Below, piece after piece: positions 63,756 through 64,000 of a stretch of DNA of 64,000 nt. Under the pieces are notes generated by a model. It saw only the letters and a program-made list of their open reading frames with translations, was not told the origin of the DNA and made no database searches. The position numbers were made by a program, and so were the translations under genes. Source of the stretch: Blepharisma stoltei (taxonomy: Eukaryota > Ciliophora > Heterotrichea > Heterotrichida > Blepharismidae); the NCBI GenBank assembly GCA_914767885.1, contig CAJZBQ010000011.1, positions 558,001-622,000 on the forward strand, in the 5' to 3' direction. Position 1 is the first letter of the stretch. The number at the start of each line of letters is the position of its first letter.

Positions 63756-64000
63756 ATGAAAAAGTCTGTTTTCTCAGGACTCAAAAATTTTTTCGACGGC
63801 CTTATAAATAAAGAAAGCCAAGCAAGCAGCCCAAGTGTTGACGAAGACGACACAAAGCACTCAACGACTGTTACTAACCCAGACTCCATCTATTATGTCA
63901 CTCGAGAATCAGTTTGCGACTCTTTTTTTGGTTCAGTTAGCGAAGGCTCAGATTCAATGCTTGCACAAAAAATTCCAGTGTCAACGAGTACACCGGCTAC
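63756..64000 (+). CDS. Unrecognised Ser/Asp-rich protein, 3' partial
   Basis: ATG 63756 opens a frame that runs off the window: 'MKKSVFSGLKNFFDGLINKESQASS' then Ser/Thr/Asp-rich sequence. Codon use is of the GC-richer class, as in the 37348 gene. No domain in the 81 visible residues. Confidence 0.6.
   Translation, partial: MKKSVFSGLKNFFDGLINKESQASSPSVDEDDTKHSTTVTNPDSIYYVTRESVCDSFFGSVSEGSDSMLAQKIPVSTSTPA

Noticed and set aside
1-64000. Bacterial or viral origin, operons, CRISPR
   Set aside because: Eukaryotic gene families throughout, 15-nt introns, no regularly spaced repeats of CRISPR type, no ribosome-binding sites or operon spacing.

Overview
This window reads as germline (micronuclear) DNA of a heterotrich ciliate, most likely Blepharisma or a close relative. 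Three lines of evidence agree. (1) In-frame TGA sits at conserved tryptophans in many genes (for example the WMAPEV of the kinase at 4886-6470 and the 'KLWD' of the WD40 protein at 47716-49449), while TAA and TAG stop, so UGA encodes Trp. (2) Where they can be proven, spliceosomal introns are exactly 15 nt, GT...AG; four are seen. (3) Conserved genes are broken by AT-rich inserts lying between short direct repeats that nearly always contain TA. Removing an insert with one repeat copy restores the frame every time. These are internal eliminated sequences (IESs). I place 31 (one of them weak). Their lengths run from 44 to about 1030 bp, with many between 51 and 77 bp. In the conventions used here an IES entry starts at the first base of the left repeat and ends just before the right repeat; CDS coordinates span the germline locus, IESs included.

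Layout. 1-4490: end of a CHID1-like gene, a full-length MITE, and a tectonic gene with three IESs. 4886-9043: MAPKKK-type kinase, a small gene split by a GC-rich retroposon, and a foldback/retroposon cluster. 9549-25715: PX-PH-C2 membrane protein, voltage-sensor-like protein, several coiled-coil proteins, an LRR protein, a DENN protein and a UBZ/WRNIP1-like protein. 25816-32955: a SFI1-like W-repeat protein with two MITE-type IESs and a RING-CH ligase with nested MITEs. 33047-42865: PLAC8 protein, two tandem SCOT-like CoA transferases lacking the catalytic Glu, a coiled-coil/FYVE duplication cluster, ASNSD1. 43015-53031: kinase, gamma-glutamyl hydrolase, coiled-coil protein, PRL1, eIF3g, GST, a Cys-rich membrane protein and a dual-specificity phosphatase. 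53032-55577: gene-poor repeats and a decayed U-box gene. 55578-64000: exosome subunit, 4-TM protein, a protein with two E2 ubiquitin-conjugating domains, a dynamin, and the start of one more gene.

The genes are mostly unrelated housekeeping or ciliate cytoskeletal functions without operons. What unites the window is the mobile DNA. At least three TIR families (A, B, D) share one odd architecture: a doubled TIR at one end and a TIR hairpin at the other. A set of GC-rich retroposons has 11-16 bp target duplications that all contain TA. Both kinds sit inside exons and must be cut out precisely for the somatic genome to work.
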